Of a stretch of DNA of 64,000 nucleotides, positions 41,719-50,871 are shown piece by piece; positions within the stretch are counted from its first letter, which is position 1; the number at the start of each line of letters is the position of its first letter. This DNA is from Oscillospiraceae bacterium (lineage in GTDB: Bacteria; Bacillota; Clostridia; Oscillospirales; Ruminococcaceae). The notes under the pieces are model-generated. The model was given only the letters and a program-made list of their open reading frames with translations. It ran no database searches and had not been told where the DNA came from. Location: the NCBI GenBank assembly GCA_017547245.1, contig JAFYQD010000008.1:172368-236367 (forward strand). The letters run 5' to 3'. The position numbers and the translations under genes are program-made.

Positions 41719-42093
41719 ATGATGAGAAAGCATAACATTGTTTTGGCAGGAATGGTTTTTCTGCTGATTTGTGGGTTGGTGCTGGCCGGCTGCGGCAGAA
41801 CGATGAATAGCATTATCAAAAACGAGCCAAGTGTTACCGGCATTGTAAAGGAAATATACACAAATTCCATTTTGATTGGGTTTGAACAGGTACAGGGTTA
41901 TCCCGACGGAGCAGAGTGTGTGGTTTCGCTGGAAGTGGAGAACAAAGACAGCGTGACCCATTTTTCGGTTGGAGATAAAGTGACCGTTTTTTACAATGGT
42001 ATGATTGCCGAAAGTGCCCCCATGCAGATAAACACCGTATATGCCATCACCCTGTTGGAGCCTTCGGCCCGAAGCGAAAACAACAAAGGATGA
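41719..42093 (+). CDS. Small hypothetical lipoprotein
   Basis: The 124-residue protein has a lipoprotein signal and lipobox VLAGC (Cys about residue 25). A compact beta-rich region follows (EPSVTGIVKEIYTNSILI; FSVGDKVTVFYNG), similar to YobA/DUF3221-type proteins of unknown function. ATG 41719 is 5 nt after AAAGGAGG; the adjacent ATG 41722 is also possible. It converges on clpE over a shared terminator. Confidence 0.75.
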   Translation: MMRKHNIVLAGMVFLLICGLVLAGCGRTMNSIIKNEPSVTGIVKEIYTNSILIGFEQVQGYPDGAECVVSLEVENKDSVTHFSVGDKVTVFYNGMIAESAPMQINTVYAITLLEPSARSENNKG

Positions 42094-42100
42094 CCAAAAA

Positions 42101-42136
42101 CAAAAAGCCCTGTCCATTGCGGACAGGGCTCTTTTT
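42101..42136. terminator. Bidirectional terminator
   Basis: A 10-bp stem (42106-42115 with 42121-42130), a 5-nt loop, and A- and T-runs on both sides; the clpE stop codon overlaps its right edge. Confidence 0.92.
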
Positions 42137-44429
42137 ATGCGGTGTGCAGGGTCAGGTTTTGTTCCTCGTCTGCGCTGAGGGCTACCAGCGCAGGAGGTGC
42201 ATCGGGGTTTTCCACCAGCAGCAGTGCCAGCGGATCTTCCACATGTTTGCGGATGACCCGGCGCAGGTCACGGGCGCCGCTGTGGTTGCCGTGGGCCTTG
42301 GCGGCAATGGCGGCCAAAGCCTTGTCGTCATAGCTGAACTTGATGGCCTTTTCTTCCAGGGCGGCCTTGGTTTCGTCCAGCATCAGGGCGGCAATGCGGC
42401 CAAAGTCTTCCACACTCAGCTGGCGGAAGACAATAATTTCATCCACACGGCCAAGGAACTCGGGGCGCAGGAATTCGCCCAAAGCCTTCATCACCTTATC
42501 CTTTTCCAGCTCGCCGGTGGTTTTGTTAAAGCCCATTCCACCACCCTTGATGCCGCTGCCGGCATTGCTGGTCATGATGATGATGGTGTTTTCAAAGCTG
42601 ACGGTGCGGCCCTGGGCGTCGGTGATGCGGCCTTCGTCCAGAATCTGCAGCAGAATATTCATAACATCGGGATGGGCTTTTTCAATTTCGTCAAACAGCA
42701 CCACCGAATAGGGGCGGCGGCGAACCTTTTCGGTAAGCTGGCCGGCCTCGTCATATCCAACATAGCCGGGAGGAGAACCGATGATGCGGGAAACCGAGAA
42801 CTTCTCCATAAACTCCGACATATCCAGACGGATAAGGGGGTCGGCGTCGTCAAACATCTCACGGGAAAGCACCTTTGCCAGTTCGGTTTTGCCCACACCG
42901 GTGGGACCCACAAAGATAAAGGAGGCGGGACGGCGGCGTGCGGTAAGCTGAACACGGCTGCGGCGTACTGCCGAAGCAATCAGTTCCACGGCCTCATCCT
43001 GTCCGATGATTCTCTTTTTCAGGGCCTCTTCCAGACTGGCCACACGGCGCAGCTCGCTTTCCTGGATTTTGCTGGCAGGAATGCCGGTCCACAGCTCAAT
43101 CACCTTGGCCAAATCGGCTTCGGTTACCTCGCACTCCATGGCCTCGGGCAGCAGCTCTTCCAGACGCTGGTCGGCACGGGCAATGGTGGAGCGCAGTTCG
43201 GCCATTTTTTCATAGCTGGGGTTTTCGGTTTCGGCCTCCAGTTCCTTCAGCTGTTTGCTGTCGGCATCACGCTGGTCCAGCAGCAGGCGGTATTCACCAA
43301 ATGCCTTGTTGCCAAGGGTGGCACAGGCGCAGGCTTCGTCCAGCAGGTCGATGGCCTTGTCGGGCAAAAAGCGGTCGGCAATATAGCGTTCCGAAAGGAC
43401 AACGGCACGTCTGGCCATGGTGTCCGATACGGTGACATGGTGGAATTTTTCGTAATATTTTTTGATGCCCTGCAGAATGGCAACGCTGTCTTCCACAGTG
43501 GGCTCACAAACACGCACCGGCTGGAAGCGGCGTTCCAAAGCGGCATCCTTTTCAATGTGCTTGCGGTATTCGTTAAAGGTGGTGGCACCAATAACCTGTA
43601 CCTCGCCGCGGGAAAGGGCGGGCTTGAGGATGTTGGCGGCATTCATGCTGCCTTCGCTGTCGCCGCCGGCGCCCACCAGGCTGTGCACTTCATCAATGAA
43701 CAGAATAACGTTTCCGGCCTTTTTCACATCCGAAATAAGACCCTTGACACGGCTTTCAAACTGGCCGCGGAACTGGGTGCCTGCAACCAAAGCGGTCAGG
43801 TCCAGCATATACAGTTCCTTGCCGCGCAGCTGGGCAGGCACCGCACCCGATGCAATGCGCAAAGCAATGCCTTCGGCAATGGCGGTTTTGCCTACGCCGG
43901 GTTCGCCGATCAGGCAGGGGTTGTTTTTCTGGCGGCGGCAAAGAATTTGCTGCACACGATAAATTTCCTGGTCACGGCCAACAATGGCATCCAGCTTTCC
44001 TGCGGCTGCCTTGGCGGTCAGGTTTTCGCAATAGGTGGAAAGATGTTTGAACTGGCTGGGTTCCTTGCCCTTGTCCTTAGGCTTTTTTTCGTTGCCTTCG
44101 GGGGCCTTGGGGGGCTGCTGTTCACCGCCCTGGGCATTGCCGCCCATCAGGTTCTGCAGAAAGTTCATGGGCATGGGCATGGCACCGCCCGGCTGGAACA
44201 AACCGTCGGAATCTTCCTGAATCATTTCGGTCATCTGTTCGCTCATGCTTTCCAGCTCTTCGTCACTGATGCCCATTTTATCCATCATGTCCTTAAAGGG
44301 CTGAATGTTCAGCTCCTTGGCGCATTTGAGGCAAAGGGCCTGGCTGCCCTGACCGTTTTTGTCGCCATAGCTGAGATAAACAACCGCCATGCGTTTTTTG
44401 CAGCGGGTGCACATCATATTCATGTTCAT
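42135..44429 (-). CDS. ATP-dependent Clp protease ATPase subunit, ClpE-type
   Basis: The 764-residue Hsp100 unfoldase has an N-terminal zinc finger (CTRCKK...CLKC, about residues 7-35), the mark of ClpE. A Met/Pro/Gly-rich linker (about 75-125) follows, then AAA+ module 1 (GEPGVGKT, FIDEVHSLVGAG). A short middle coiled coil (about 385-440) and AAA+ module 2 (GPTGVGKTELAK, VLFDEIEKAHPDV) come after. The segment GGGMGFN in module 2 could be the ClpP-contact loop. It delivers unfolded proteins to ClpP, which is not in the window. ATG 44429 has GAGGTA upstream. It is separated from cvpA by a terminator-like hairpin. The family average for ClpE is nearer 700. Confidence 0.9.
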   Translation of the reverse strand: MNMNMMCTRCKKRMAVVYLSYGDKNGQGSQALCLKCAKELNIQPFKDMMDKMGISDEELESMSEQMTEMIQEDSDGLFQPGGAMPMPMNFLQNLMGGNAQGGEQQPPKAPEGNEKKPKDKGKEPSQFKHLSTYCENLTAKAAAGKLDAIVGRDQEIYRVQQILCRRQKNNPCLIGEPGVGKTAIAEGIALRIASGAVPAQLRGKELYMLDLTALVAGTQFRGQFESRVKGLISDVKKAGNVILFIDEVHSLVGAGGDSEGSMNAANILKPALSRGEVQVIGATTFNEYRKHIEKDAALERRFQPVRVCEPTVEDSVAILQGIKKYYEKFHHVTVSDTMARRAVVLSERYIADRFLPDKAIDLLDEACACATLGNKAFGEYRLLLDQRDADSKQLKELEAETENPSYEKMAELRSTIARADQRLEELLPEAMECEVTEADLAKVIELWTGIPASKIQESELRRVASLEEALKKRIIGQDEAVELIASAVRRSRVQLTARRRPASFIFVGPTGVGKTELAKVLSREMFDDADPLIRLDMSEFMEKFSVSRIIGSPPGYVGYDEAGQLTEKVRRRPYSVVLFDEIEKAHPDVMNILLQILDEGRITDAQGRTVSFENTIIIMTSNAGSGIKGGGMGFNKTTGELEKDKVMKALGEFLRPEFLGRVDEIIVFRQLSVEDFGRIAALMLDETKAALEEKAIKFSYDDKALAAIAAKAHGNHSGARDLRRVIRKHVEDPLALLLVENPDAPPALVALSADEEQNLTLHTA

Positions 44430-44472
44430 AAGAGCATACCTCATTTCCTGGGCCAATGCCCAAAGGGATTCG

Positions 44473-44490
44473 AAAACCCCGCTTGCGGGG
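44473..44490 (-). terminator. Terminator between cvpA and clpE
   Basis: CCCCG (44477-44481) pairs with CGGGG (44486-44490). On the minus strand the hairpin is followed by TTTTCG. It is short, so readthrough into clpE is likely. Confidence 0.55.
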
Positions 44491-44495
44491 ATGGA

Positions 44496-45284
44496 TCATT
44501 CCAAAAAGTAAATAATAGCAGAAAGAAGTTTGGTTTCTTTCAAAAGTTCGGTGGTGATGAATGCATCGGAACCAGCGGCAGAAGCCACCGTACGCAGCAG
44601 AATGCCGATGACATAGATACAGACAAGCCCTTCGGCCAGACCGCACAACCCGCCCAGAAAGCGGTTCATGCCGCCCACCAAAGGCAGCTTGTTAAGAATC
44701 TGCGAAAGGTGTATCAGCAGCTTTATCAGGATGCTGAGAACAATGAAGATAAGCAGAAAGGCGATAAGTTCCAGCAGGTTGAGGGCCAAAGGCTTCAAAA
44801 CGGTTTGCACCAGTGCCTCCGAAAGGGAATGGCCTTCTTCCAGCAGCTGCACAATCATGCCTTGCTGTTCGGGGTCGGGGTCAATGCCTTCGGGAAAAGA
44901 AAGGACATCCTCCTGACCGCTTTGGCTGGAAATAAACCAATCAAAGTTGTTCAGCAGCAGGTCGGCTTTATCTTTCAATACATCAAAATCGGACATCAGG
45001 TCCACTTGGTCCGACAGCTCTTTCAGCACACCTGCCAGTGCGCCGATGTCGTTGTCAGCCTGTGCATCTTCCAGTTTTTCGTCCACATATTCAACCAGCC
45101 ACTGGTGGGCAAAGTTGTCATAGGCCCACTGGGCAGCAGGCTGGGCAAACTGGTGGGCGGCCCAAAAGGCTGTCAATGTGCCAACCAGCAGCAGCGCCAT
45201 GGCGATAAGACCGCGGTGCCGCCCAATGACAAAAAACAGGATGAGCACCGCAAGAGCGATGGCGTCCAGTATCATCCAGTTCAT
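44496..45284 (-). CDS. CvpA-family membrane protein
   Basis: The 262-residue protein has helices at about 4-22 and 27-45, a long soluble segment (about 70-160, acidic), then helices at 170-195 and 215-240. The CvpA-like ends are IGRHRGLIAMALLL and NRFLGGLCGLAEGLVCIYVIG. Colicin V production-type proteins have no settled biochemical role in Firmicutes. It lies between a DUF5711 gene and clpE in the minus-strand cluster. The central insertion is longer than in short CvpA proteins. Confidence 0.82.
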   Translation of the reverse strand: MNWMILDAIALAVLILFFVIGRHRGLIAMALLLVGTLTAFWAAHQFAQPAAQWAYDNFAHQWLVEYVDEKLEDAQADNDIGALAGVLKELSDQVDLMSDFDVLKDKADLLLNNFDWFISSQSGQEDVLSFPEGIDPDPEQQGMIVQLLEEGHSLSEALVQTVLKPLALNLLELIAFLLIFIVLSILIKLLIHLSQILNKLPLVGGMNRFLGGLCGLAEGLVCIYVIGILLRTVASAAGSDAFITTELLKETKLLSAIIYFLE

Positions 45285-45320
45285 AATATAAATCCTCCAT
45301 GTCCCCTGAAAGGGGAAAGA

Positions 45321-46535
45321 TCAAAGGACAAGTTCTTCTTCAGGGTGTGTCAGCTCAATGGTGTTGGCGGTGATGCCATACAGGTTTTGACCGGCAGGCT
45401 GAATGTTGTACCAGCCCTGAATATCCATGTTTTGAGACTGCGAAAGGTCGCGGGACCAGCAGCTGATTTTACCGCCGCTGTAAAGACAAAGGAATCCGTC
45501 GCCGATGCGCATATCCTGCACACGTTCTTCAATGTGAACGCTGCCCAACAGGTTCAGCGAAGAATCCAGCGACATCAGCTGCAGACGGTTGCCGTCACCC
45601 AGCTCATCCAGCAGCAGGAAGATGCCTCCGGCCTTGTTGTTGGCAAAACGGTTGACAAATAAACCGTCAAAACCAAAAGAAGCGATAATACGGCCCTGTT
45701 GGTTGATGACCAATGCCTGCTGGTCGGTGATGACCTGCAGAACAGGTTCTTCCCGTCCAACAAATTCCATCGAAAGAACCACCTGGTCGGAAAGCACCAC
45801 CGAAGCGACAGGTTCTTCCGAAGTGAAGGAAAAGAAGGTAACGGTGGAATCCAAACGGCCGCCCACCGCATTCAAATCGGCTGTGGCCATGCCGCCGCCC
45901 TTGGTTTCCAGTGCAACACCGGTAATCAGACGGGCGGTTTCACGGATGTATATTTCATCATACTCGGAATCATATACGGTAATGCAGTTTTCGTAGTATT
46001 TGGCATCCGAAACCACTGCAATGTGTCCGCTGGAGGCAATGTTTGCCGTGACAATGCTGTAGTCCAGCTCTTTGCTGAACAGCTGTTGGCTGCGGCTGTC
46101 AACACGCAGACGTTTTCCGCCGCGGTCATAGGTCAGCACACGGTCGCCGTTTGCCAGACAGATGGGGGTGGTATATCCATGTTCATAGATGCCGGTAAGC
46201 TTTCCCTGCGAGTTGTAAAGGTTCAGGTTGGTGTCGGTAAGCAGCGCAAAATCCTTGCCCACGGCGGCGGTGTTCAAAACCCGTCCGGAGGGCAGGTCAA
46301 CGGGATATCCGTTGCCGGAAGAATAGGATGCCATAAGATCGCTCAGGCGCATACCCAATTCCAGACGGGCGATATCTTTGCGCAAAAACAAGACGCCCCA
46401 TACTGCGGCACAGGCCAGAACAAGGGCGGCAACCCTCTGCCAGAAGCGTTTGCGCTGCCGTTGCTTTCTTACCTTTGCCAGCTCGTCGGCCTGAGGGATT
46501 TGATCAAATTGTTCGTTTCGATCCCGTTTTTTCAA
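45321..46535 (-). CDS. DUF5711-family membrane-anchored protein
   Basis: The 404-residue protein has a basic N-tail, a membrane helix (about 33-51) and a large extracytoplasmic region of repeated beta-strand blades (LTDTNLNLYNSQGKL; VVSDAKYYENCITVYDSEYDE). Such propeller-like repeats typify DUF5711 proteins of Clostridia, with unknown function. Start ATG 46535 is 17 nt from truA and has AAGGAGG upstream. It continues the cluster to cvpA with a 36-nt gap. Confidence 0.8.
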   Translation of the reverse strand: MKKRDRNEQFDQIPQADELAKVRKQRQRKRFWQRVAALVLACAAVWGVLFLRKDIARLELGMRLSDLMASYSSGNGYPVDLPSGRVLNTAAVGKDFALLTDTNLNLYNSQGKLTGIYEHGYTTPICLANGDRVLTYDRGGKRLRVDSRSQQLFSKELDYSIVTANIASSGHIAVVSDAKYYENCITVYDSEYDEIYIRETARLITGVALETKGGGMATADLNAVGGRLDSTVTFFSFTSEEPVASVVLSDQVVLSMEFVGREEPVLQVITDQQALVINQQGRIIASFGFDGLFVNRFANNKAGGIFLLLDELGDGNRLQLMSLDSSLNLLGSVHIEERVQDMRIGDGFLCLYSGGKISCWSRDLSQSQNMDIQGWYNIQPAGQNLYGITANTIELTHPEEELVL

Positions 46536-46552
46536 AGGGATATCCTCCTTGC

Positions 46553-47326
46553 TTAAAGCTGCCGGGGCAGCTGGTCAGGGGAATAGAATACATCGTCCAG
46601 ATAAAGACCGTCGGGGGGCAGGGTAAGGCCTGCACGGCTGCGGTCCATTCCGGCAATGATATTCGGTATTTCATCGGAAGAAAGGCGGTGCTGGCCCACA
46701 GCCAGCAGTGTTCCGGCCATGATGCGCACCATGTTGTAAAGAAAGCCGTTGCCCGTAACAGAAAAGGTGACTATATCCCCCTCGCGGTATACCTGGGCAG
46801 CATAGATGGTTCTTACCTTGTCTTCCACCGAACCGCCGGCGGCACAGAAGGCCGAAAAATCGTGACTGCCAAGGAAATGCCGGGCGGCGGTGTTCATGGC
46901 CTCGGCATCAAGGATGATACCGCTTTGGCTGTGGTATACCCGAGCCTTCAAAAAAGGGTCGCGTACGGCGGCATTGTGGAATTTATAGACATAACGTTTG
47001 CCCAGACAGTTGTATCGGGCGTGGAAGTCTTCCTCCACCTCACAGCAATCCAGAACGACAACATCCCCGGGCAGGTGGGCATTCAGCCCACGCACCAGCC
47101 CCTGACAGGGAACGGTGCAGGCATCGTCCACCTTCATGCTGATGCAGTAGCGGTTGGCGTGTACGCCGGCATCGGTGCGGGAACAACCCTTGATGTCATA
47201 CCGTTTGCCCAGCACTTCTTCCACGGCGTCCTGAAACACCTGTGTGATGGTGGTGGCATTTTTCTGCACCTGAAAGCCGTGGTAAGAGGCGCCGCAAAAG
47301 CGCATGGTGATAAGCAGATTGCGCAT
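46553..47326 (-). CDS. truA: tRNA pseudouridine(38-40) synthase TruA
   Basis: The 257-residue enzyme isomerises uridines 38-40 in the anticodon arm of many tRNAs. The catalytic aspartate is Asp52 in CSRTDAGVHA. The family motifs DFHARYNCLGKRYVYK and NGFLYNMVRIMAGTLL are intact. The order ecfA1-ecfA2-ecfT-truA is conserved across Firmicutes and is seen here (20 nt after ecfT). Start ATG 47326 follows AAGGAGG. Confidence 0.96.
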   Translation of the reverse strand: MRNLLITMRFCGASYHGFQVQKNATTITQVFQDAVEEVLGKRYDIKGCSRTDAGVHANRYCISMKVDDACTVPCQGLVRGLNAHLPGDVVVLDCCEVEEDFHARYNCLGKRYVYKFHNAAVRDPFLKARVYHSQSGIILDAEAMNTAARHFLGSHDFSAFCAAGGSVEDKVRTIYAAQVYREGDIVTFSVTGNGFLYNMVRIMAGTLLAVGQHRLSSDEIPNIIAGMDRSRAGLTLPPDGLYLDDVFYSPDQLPRQL

Positions 47327-47346
47327 AGGCGCCTCCTTTCAAAAAA

Positions 47347-48162
47347 TCAAGCAATAGCCAAAGGGAAGAAAATGTTCAGCAGAATGATGGCAACAATGGT
47401 CAGGGCAACAATGATTGCGCCAACAATGTCGCGGGAAGTCAGCTTGAGCTGCTTCATACGGGTGCGGCCCTCACCGCCGCGGTAGCAGCGGCATTCCATG
47501 GCCAGTGCCAGATCGTCGGCACGGCGGAAGGCCGAAATAAACAGAGGAATGAGAATGGGAACCAAAGCCTTGGCACGCTGTACCAGACCGCCCGATTCCA
47601 GGTCGGCTCCGCGAGCCTTCTGGGCCGACATAATTTTGTCGGTTTCTTCAATCAGGGTGGGAATAAAACGCAGGGCGATGGTCATCATCATGGCCAGCTC
47701 GTGCACAGGCAGATGCAGCTTTTTCAGGGGAGAAAGCAGACGTTCAATGCCGTCGGTAAGCACGATGGGGCTGGTGGTGTAGGTCAGCAGCGAGGTGCCG
47801 GCAATCAGGCAGACAATGCGCACCGACATCAGCGCAGCGGTGGAAAGCCCCTGTTTGGTGATGGTGATGAAAGCCCACTGGAAAAGGGGATCGCCTTCCA
47901 CAAAGAACATATTAAGAACAGCGGTAAACAGAATGATGGGGACGACCGGCTTCAAGGATTTGAGAATCAGCGAAACGGGAATGTGGCTGACGCCGTAGCA
48001 GATGGCCAGAAAAACCACGCCTACGGCAAGGCCCGAAAATCCCTTTGCCATAAACAGCATAACGATGTATGCGATGGAAAGCACGATCTTCATACGGGGG
48101 TCCATACGATGGATGACCGAATTGCCGGGGAAATACTGGCCGATGGTAATGTCTTTAAGCAT
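47347..48162 (-). CDS. ecfT: ECF transporter transmembrane subunit EcfT
   Basis: The 271-residue coupling subunit joins the two ATPases to vitamin-binding S components. The start is GQYFPGNSVIHRMDPRMKI, a typical EcfT beginning. Two Ala-Arg-Gly coupling motifs are expected: one is plain in AQKARGADL, and the other is nearer the C-terminus in AFRRADDL. Several membrane helices follow the first 25 residues. ATG 48162 overlaps the ecfA2 stop by 8 bp. A candidate S component lies about 6 kb away at 54.5-55.2 kb. Confidence 0.94.
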   Translation of the reverse strand: MLKDITIGQYFPGNSVIHRMDPRMKIVLSIAYIVMLFMAKGFSGLAVGVVFLAICYGVSHIPVSLILKSLKPVVPIILFTAVLNMFFVEGDPLFQWAFITITKQGLSTAALMSVRIVCLIAGTSLLTYTTSPIVLTDGIERLLSPLKKLHLPVHELAMMMTIALRFIPTLIEETDKIMSAQKARGADLESGGLVQRAKALVPILIPLFISAFRRADDLALAMECRCYRGGEGRTRMKQLKLTSRDIVGAIIVALTIVAIILLNIFFPLAIA

Positions 48163-49027
48163 TCTGGTCAGCCCCCTTTCCGGCACGCAGAGCCAGCAGC
48201 TGCTGTTTGGCCTGCTCGATGGTATAACAGTTGGGGTCAATGTTGAGTCCGCGTGCGGCCAGACCACGGCAGATGCGGCTGACCTGAGGAACGGCCAGAC
48301 CCATGGCGGCCAGTTCTTCAGAACGGGCAAAAACATTCTCGGTGGTGTCAAACATGGCCACCTTGCCCTTGTTCATTACCAGCACACGGTCGGCATAACG
48401 GGCAATGTCTTCCATGCTGTGGCTGACCAGCAGCACGGTGTTGCCCTGAGTTTTATGGTACTGTTTGATTTCGCCCAAAACCTTGTCACGGCCGCGGGGG
48501 TCCAGCCCGGCGGTGGGTTCGTCAAGGATCAGAACCTTGGGGTTCATGGCCATAACGCCGGCAATGGCAACACGGCGCTTCTGTCCGCCCGAAAGCTCAA
48601 AGGGGCTTTTTTCCAGCTTGTCGGCACGCAGACCAACAAACTGTGCGGCCTGCTGCACCCGCATCTGAACCTCTTCGGGGCTAAGGCCCATGTTGCTGGG
48701 GCCAAAGGCGATGTCTTTGGCTACGGTTTCTTCAAACAGCTGGTATTCGGGATACTGGAAAACCAGACCGACCTTGAAACGGAATTCCCGAATCTTTTTG
48801 GGGTCAGCCCACATATCACGATCCTCAACCAGAATGCGGCCCGAGGTGGGCTTCAGCAAACCGTTGAAATGCTGTATCAGGGTAGATTTGCCCGAGCCGG
48901 TGTGTCCGATTACCCCGACAAACTCTCCTTCTTCTATTGTAAGACTTACATCATCTACCGCAGTTTTCTCAAAGGGTGTGCCCTGAGAATATACATGGGA
49001 GAGATGTTCCACAGTGATGGCAGCCAT
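48155..49027 (-). CDS. ecfA2: ECF transporter ATPase EcfA2
   Basis: The 290-residue ATPase has Walker A GHTGSGKST (about residue 41), Q-loop VFQYPEYQLFE, signature LSGGQKRR and Walker B VLILDEPTAGLDP. The QYPEYQLFE Q-loop separates EcfA2 from EcfA1 (QNPDNQIV). It pairs with EcfA1 on EcfT to power S components for vitamins. ATG 49027 is preceded by GGAGAAG; the TTG 12 nt before it is less likely. Confidence 0.95.
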   Translation of the reverse strand: MAAITVEHLSHVYSQGTPFEKTAVDDVSLTIEEGEFVGVIGHTGSGKSTLIQHFNGLLKPTSGRILVEDRDMWADPKKIREFRFKVGLVFQYPEYQLFEETVAKDIAFGPSNMGLSPEEVQMRVQQAAQFVGLRADKLEKSPFELSGGQKRRVAIAGVMAMNPKVLILDEPTAGLDPRGRDKVLGEIKQYHKTQGNTVLLVSHSMEDIARYADRVLVMNKGKVAMFDTTENVFARSEELAAMGLAVPQVSRICRGLAARGLNIDPNCYTIEQAKQQLLALRAGKGADQNA

Positions 49028-49097
49028 GCGCTTCTCCAATCAATAGGTATTTGCCCCACGGGGCGGCCGTCCGTTAAAACAGGGACGGGAAGTTTTT

Positions 49098-49943
49098 TTA
49101 CAGACCGAATGCTTCGGCCAAAGCCTCAATGCATTCTTCTTCGGTCAAAATCCGGTCGGGCAATGCCCAGCCGGCACGTTTCAGTTCATAAACCAGTTCG
49201 GTAGCCTGGGGAACATCCAGACCAACGGCCTTCAGCTCTTCCACATGGCTGAAAACATCCCGGGCGCCGCCCTCCAGAATGATCTTGCCGTTTTCCATAA
49301 CCACAACACGGTCGGCCTGGGCGGCTTCGTCCATATAATGGGTGATCAGCACCACCGTGATGTTGTGTTCCCGATTGAGCTTGCGGATGGTCTTAAGCAC
49401 TTCGGTGCGGCCCTTGGGGTCCAGCATGGCGGTGGGTTCGTCCAGCACAATGCAGTCGGGACGCATGGCAATAATGCCAGCAATGGCTACACGCTGCTTC
49501 TGTCCGCCCGAAAGCTGGTGGGGGGAGTGTTCACGGTAGTCGTACATGCCAACATCCTGCAGGGCTTCGTCCACACGCCGGCGAATTTCGGCAGGGGGAA
49601 CCCCTACGTTTTCCAAAGCAAAGGCAACGTCTTCTTCCACAATGGTGGCAACGATTTGGTTGTCGGGATTCTGGAAGACCATGCCAACACTCTGGCGGAT
49701 ATCGTAAAGGTGTTCTTCGTTGCGGGTATCCATACCGTGTACCCAAACGGTGCCGCCGCTGGGCAGCAGTACGGCATTCATGTGTTTGGCCAGTGTGGAT
49801 TTGCCCGAACCGTTGTGGCCAAGCACAGCCACAAACTGACCGGGGACAATGTCGATCGATACGTCGTCAAGCACCAGCTGGGACTGTTCGTCCTGATAGC
49901 GGAAGCTGATGTGTTCGGCGCGTATAATGCGCTCTTGTTCCAT
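49098..49943 (-). CDS. ecfA1: ECF transporter ATPase EcfA1
   Basis: The 281-residue ATPase has Walker A GHNGSGKST (about residue 40), Q-loop VFQNPDNQIV, signature LSGGQKQR and Walker B IVLDEPTAMLDP. EcfA1 has the non-canonical or canonical role depending on species; the motifs here appear complete. ATG 49943 lies 8 nt from GGGAG; in-frame ATGs at 49949 and 49967 are alternatives. It is followed after 70 nt by ecfA2. Confidence 0.95.
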   Translation of the reverse strand: MEQERIIRAEHISFRYQDEQSQLVLDDVSIDIVPGQFVAVLGHNGSGKSTLAKHMNAVLLPSGGTVWVHGMDTRNEEHLYDIRQSVGMVFQNPDNQIVATIVEEDVAFALENVGVPPAEIRRRVDEALQDVGMYDYREHSPHQLSGGQKQRVAIAGIIAMRPDCIVLDEPTAMLDPKGRTEVLKTIRKLNREHNITVVLITHYMDEAAQADRVVVMENGKIILEGGARDVFSHVEELKAVGLDVPQATELVYELKRAGWALPDRILTEEECIEALAEAFGL

Positions 49944-49988
49944 ATTCATATCTCCCTGCTCCGCCATGGGCGGAGGTTTTCAAAGATT

Positions 49989-50852
49989 TTATTTGCTTTG
50001 CCAGATGGCGGTATTGCCGCAGGGCAGCACCAAGCCGGTCTTGCTTACCGGCAGGCCAATTTCGGAAGAAGAAACCTTGCCGTTATAGCGCTTGCCCACC
50101 GTTACCCCAAGGATGTATTCCATAACCGAGGGGGAAAGGCCGGTGGTGTAGGAATTAAGCAGGAAAAACAGAGGATCATCGCTGAGCACATTGGAGCAAA
50201 GCTCTACCAGCGAATGGATATTGTCTTCCAGCTTCCATACCTCGCCGCCGGGGCCGCGGCCATAGCTGGGGGGATCCATGATGATGGCGTCGTAACGCAC
50301 ACCACGGCGGATCTCTCGTTCCACAAACTTGGCACAGTCGTCCACAATCCAGCGGATGGGACGGTCGGAAAGGCCCGAAAGGACGGCGTTGTCTCTTGCC
50401 CAGCTTACCATGCCCTTGCTGGCGTCTACATGGCAGACCTTTGCGCCGGCTGCGGCGCAGGCCAGGGTGGCGCCGCCGGTGTAGGCAAACAGATTAAGAA
50501 CACTGATGGGACGTCCGGCATTTTCAATCAGGTCGGAAACAAAGTCCCAGTTGACGGCCTGTTCGGGGAAAAGGCCGGTGTGCTTAAAGCCGGTGGGGCG
50601 GATGTGGAATCTCAGCTTACCATAGCTGATTTCCCATTCGGGCTTGGGCATATTGTGCACCTGCCAACTGCCGCCGCCGCTTTTGCTGCGGTTATAGCGG
50701 GCGTTGGCTTTGCGCCATTCTTCCCCCTTGGGGGTGTTCCAGATGATCTGGGGGTCGGGACGGATCAAAGTGACCTTTCCCCAACGCTCCAGTTTTTCAC
50801 CTGCAGAAGTATCAATGATCTGGTAGTCCTGCCAGCGGTCGGCAACGCGCAT
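49989..50852 (-). CDS. Class I SAM-dependent methyltransferase, RlmI-like
   Basis: The 287-residue protein has the SAM-binding motif VLNLFAYTGGATLACAAAGA (about residue 118) and the catalytic/target motif MDPPSYGRG (about residue 195). This makes it similar to the catalytic half of RlmI/RlmK 23S rRNA methyltransferases. The N-terminal PUA domain of RlmI is missing, so the substrate may differ. Start ATG 50852 has GGAGGAA upstream. It sits between ruvB and ecfA1. Confidence 0.85.
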   Translation of the reverse strand: MRVADRWQDYQIIDTSAGEKLERWGKVTLIRPDPQIIWNTPKGEEWRKANARYNRSKSGGGSWQVHNMPKPEWEISYGKLRFHIRPTGFKHTGLFPEQAVNWDFVSDLIENAGRPISVLNLFAYTGGATLACAAAGAKVCHVDASKGMVSWARDNAVLSGLSDRPIRWIVDDCAKFVEREIRRGVRYDAIIMDPPSYGRGPGGEVWKLEDNIHSLVELCSNVLSDDPLFFLLNSYTTGLSPSVMEYILGVTVGKRYNGKVSSSEIGLPVSKTGLVLPCGNTAIWQSK

Positions 50853-50871
50853 GGTGGTTCCTCCTTAATTG

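Noticed and set aside
42090-45662. A 1190-residue open frame on the plus strand
   Set aside because: It runs opposite to clpE, cvpA and part of DUF5711, which have clear domains, ribosome sites and spacing. Its composition (Gly/His/Gln/Phe-rich) is that of an antisense shadow in a GC-biased gene.
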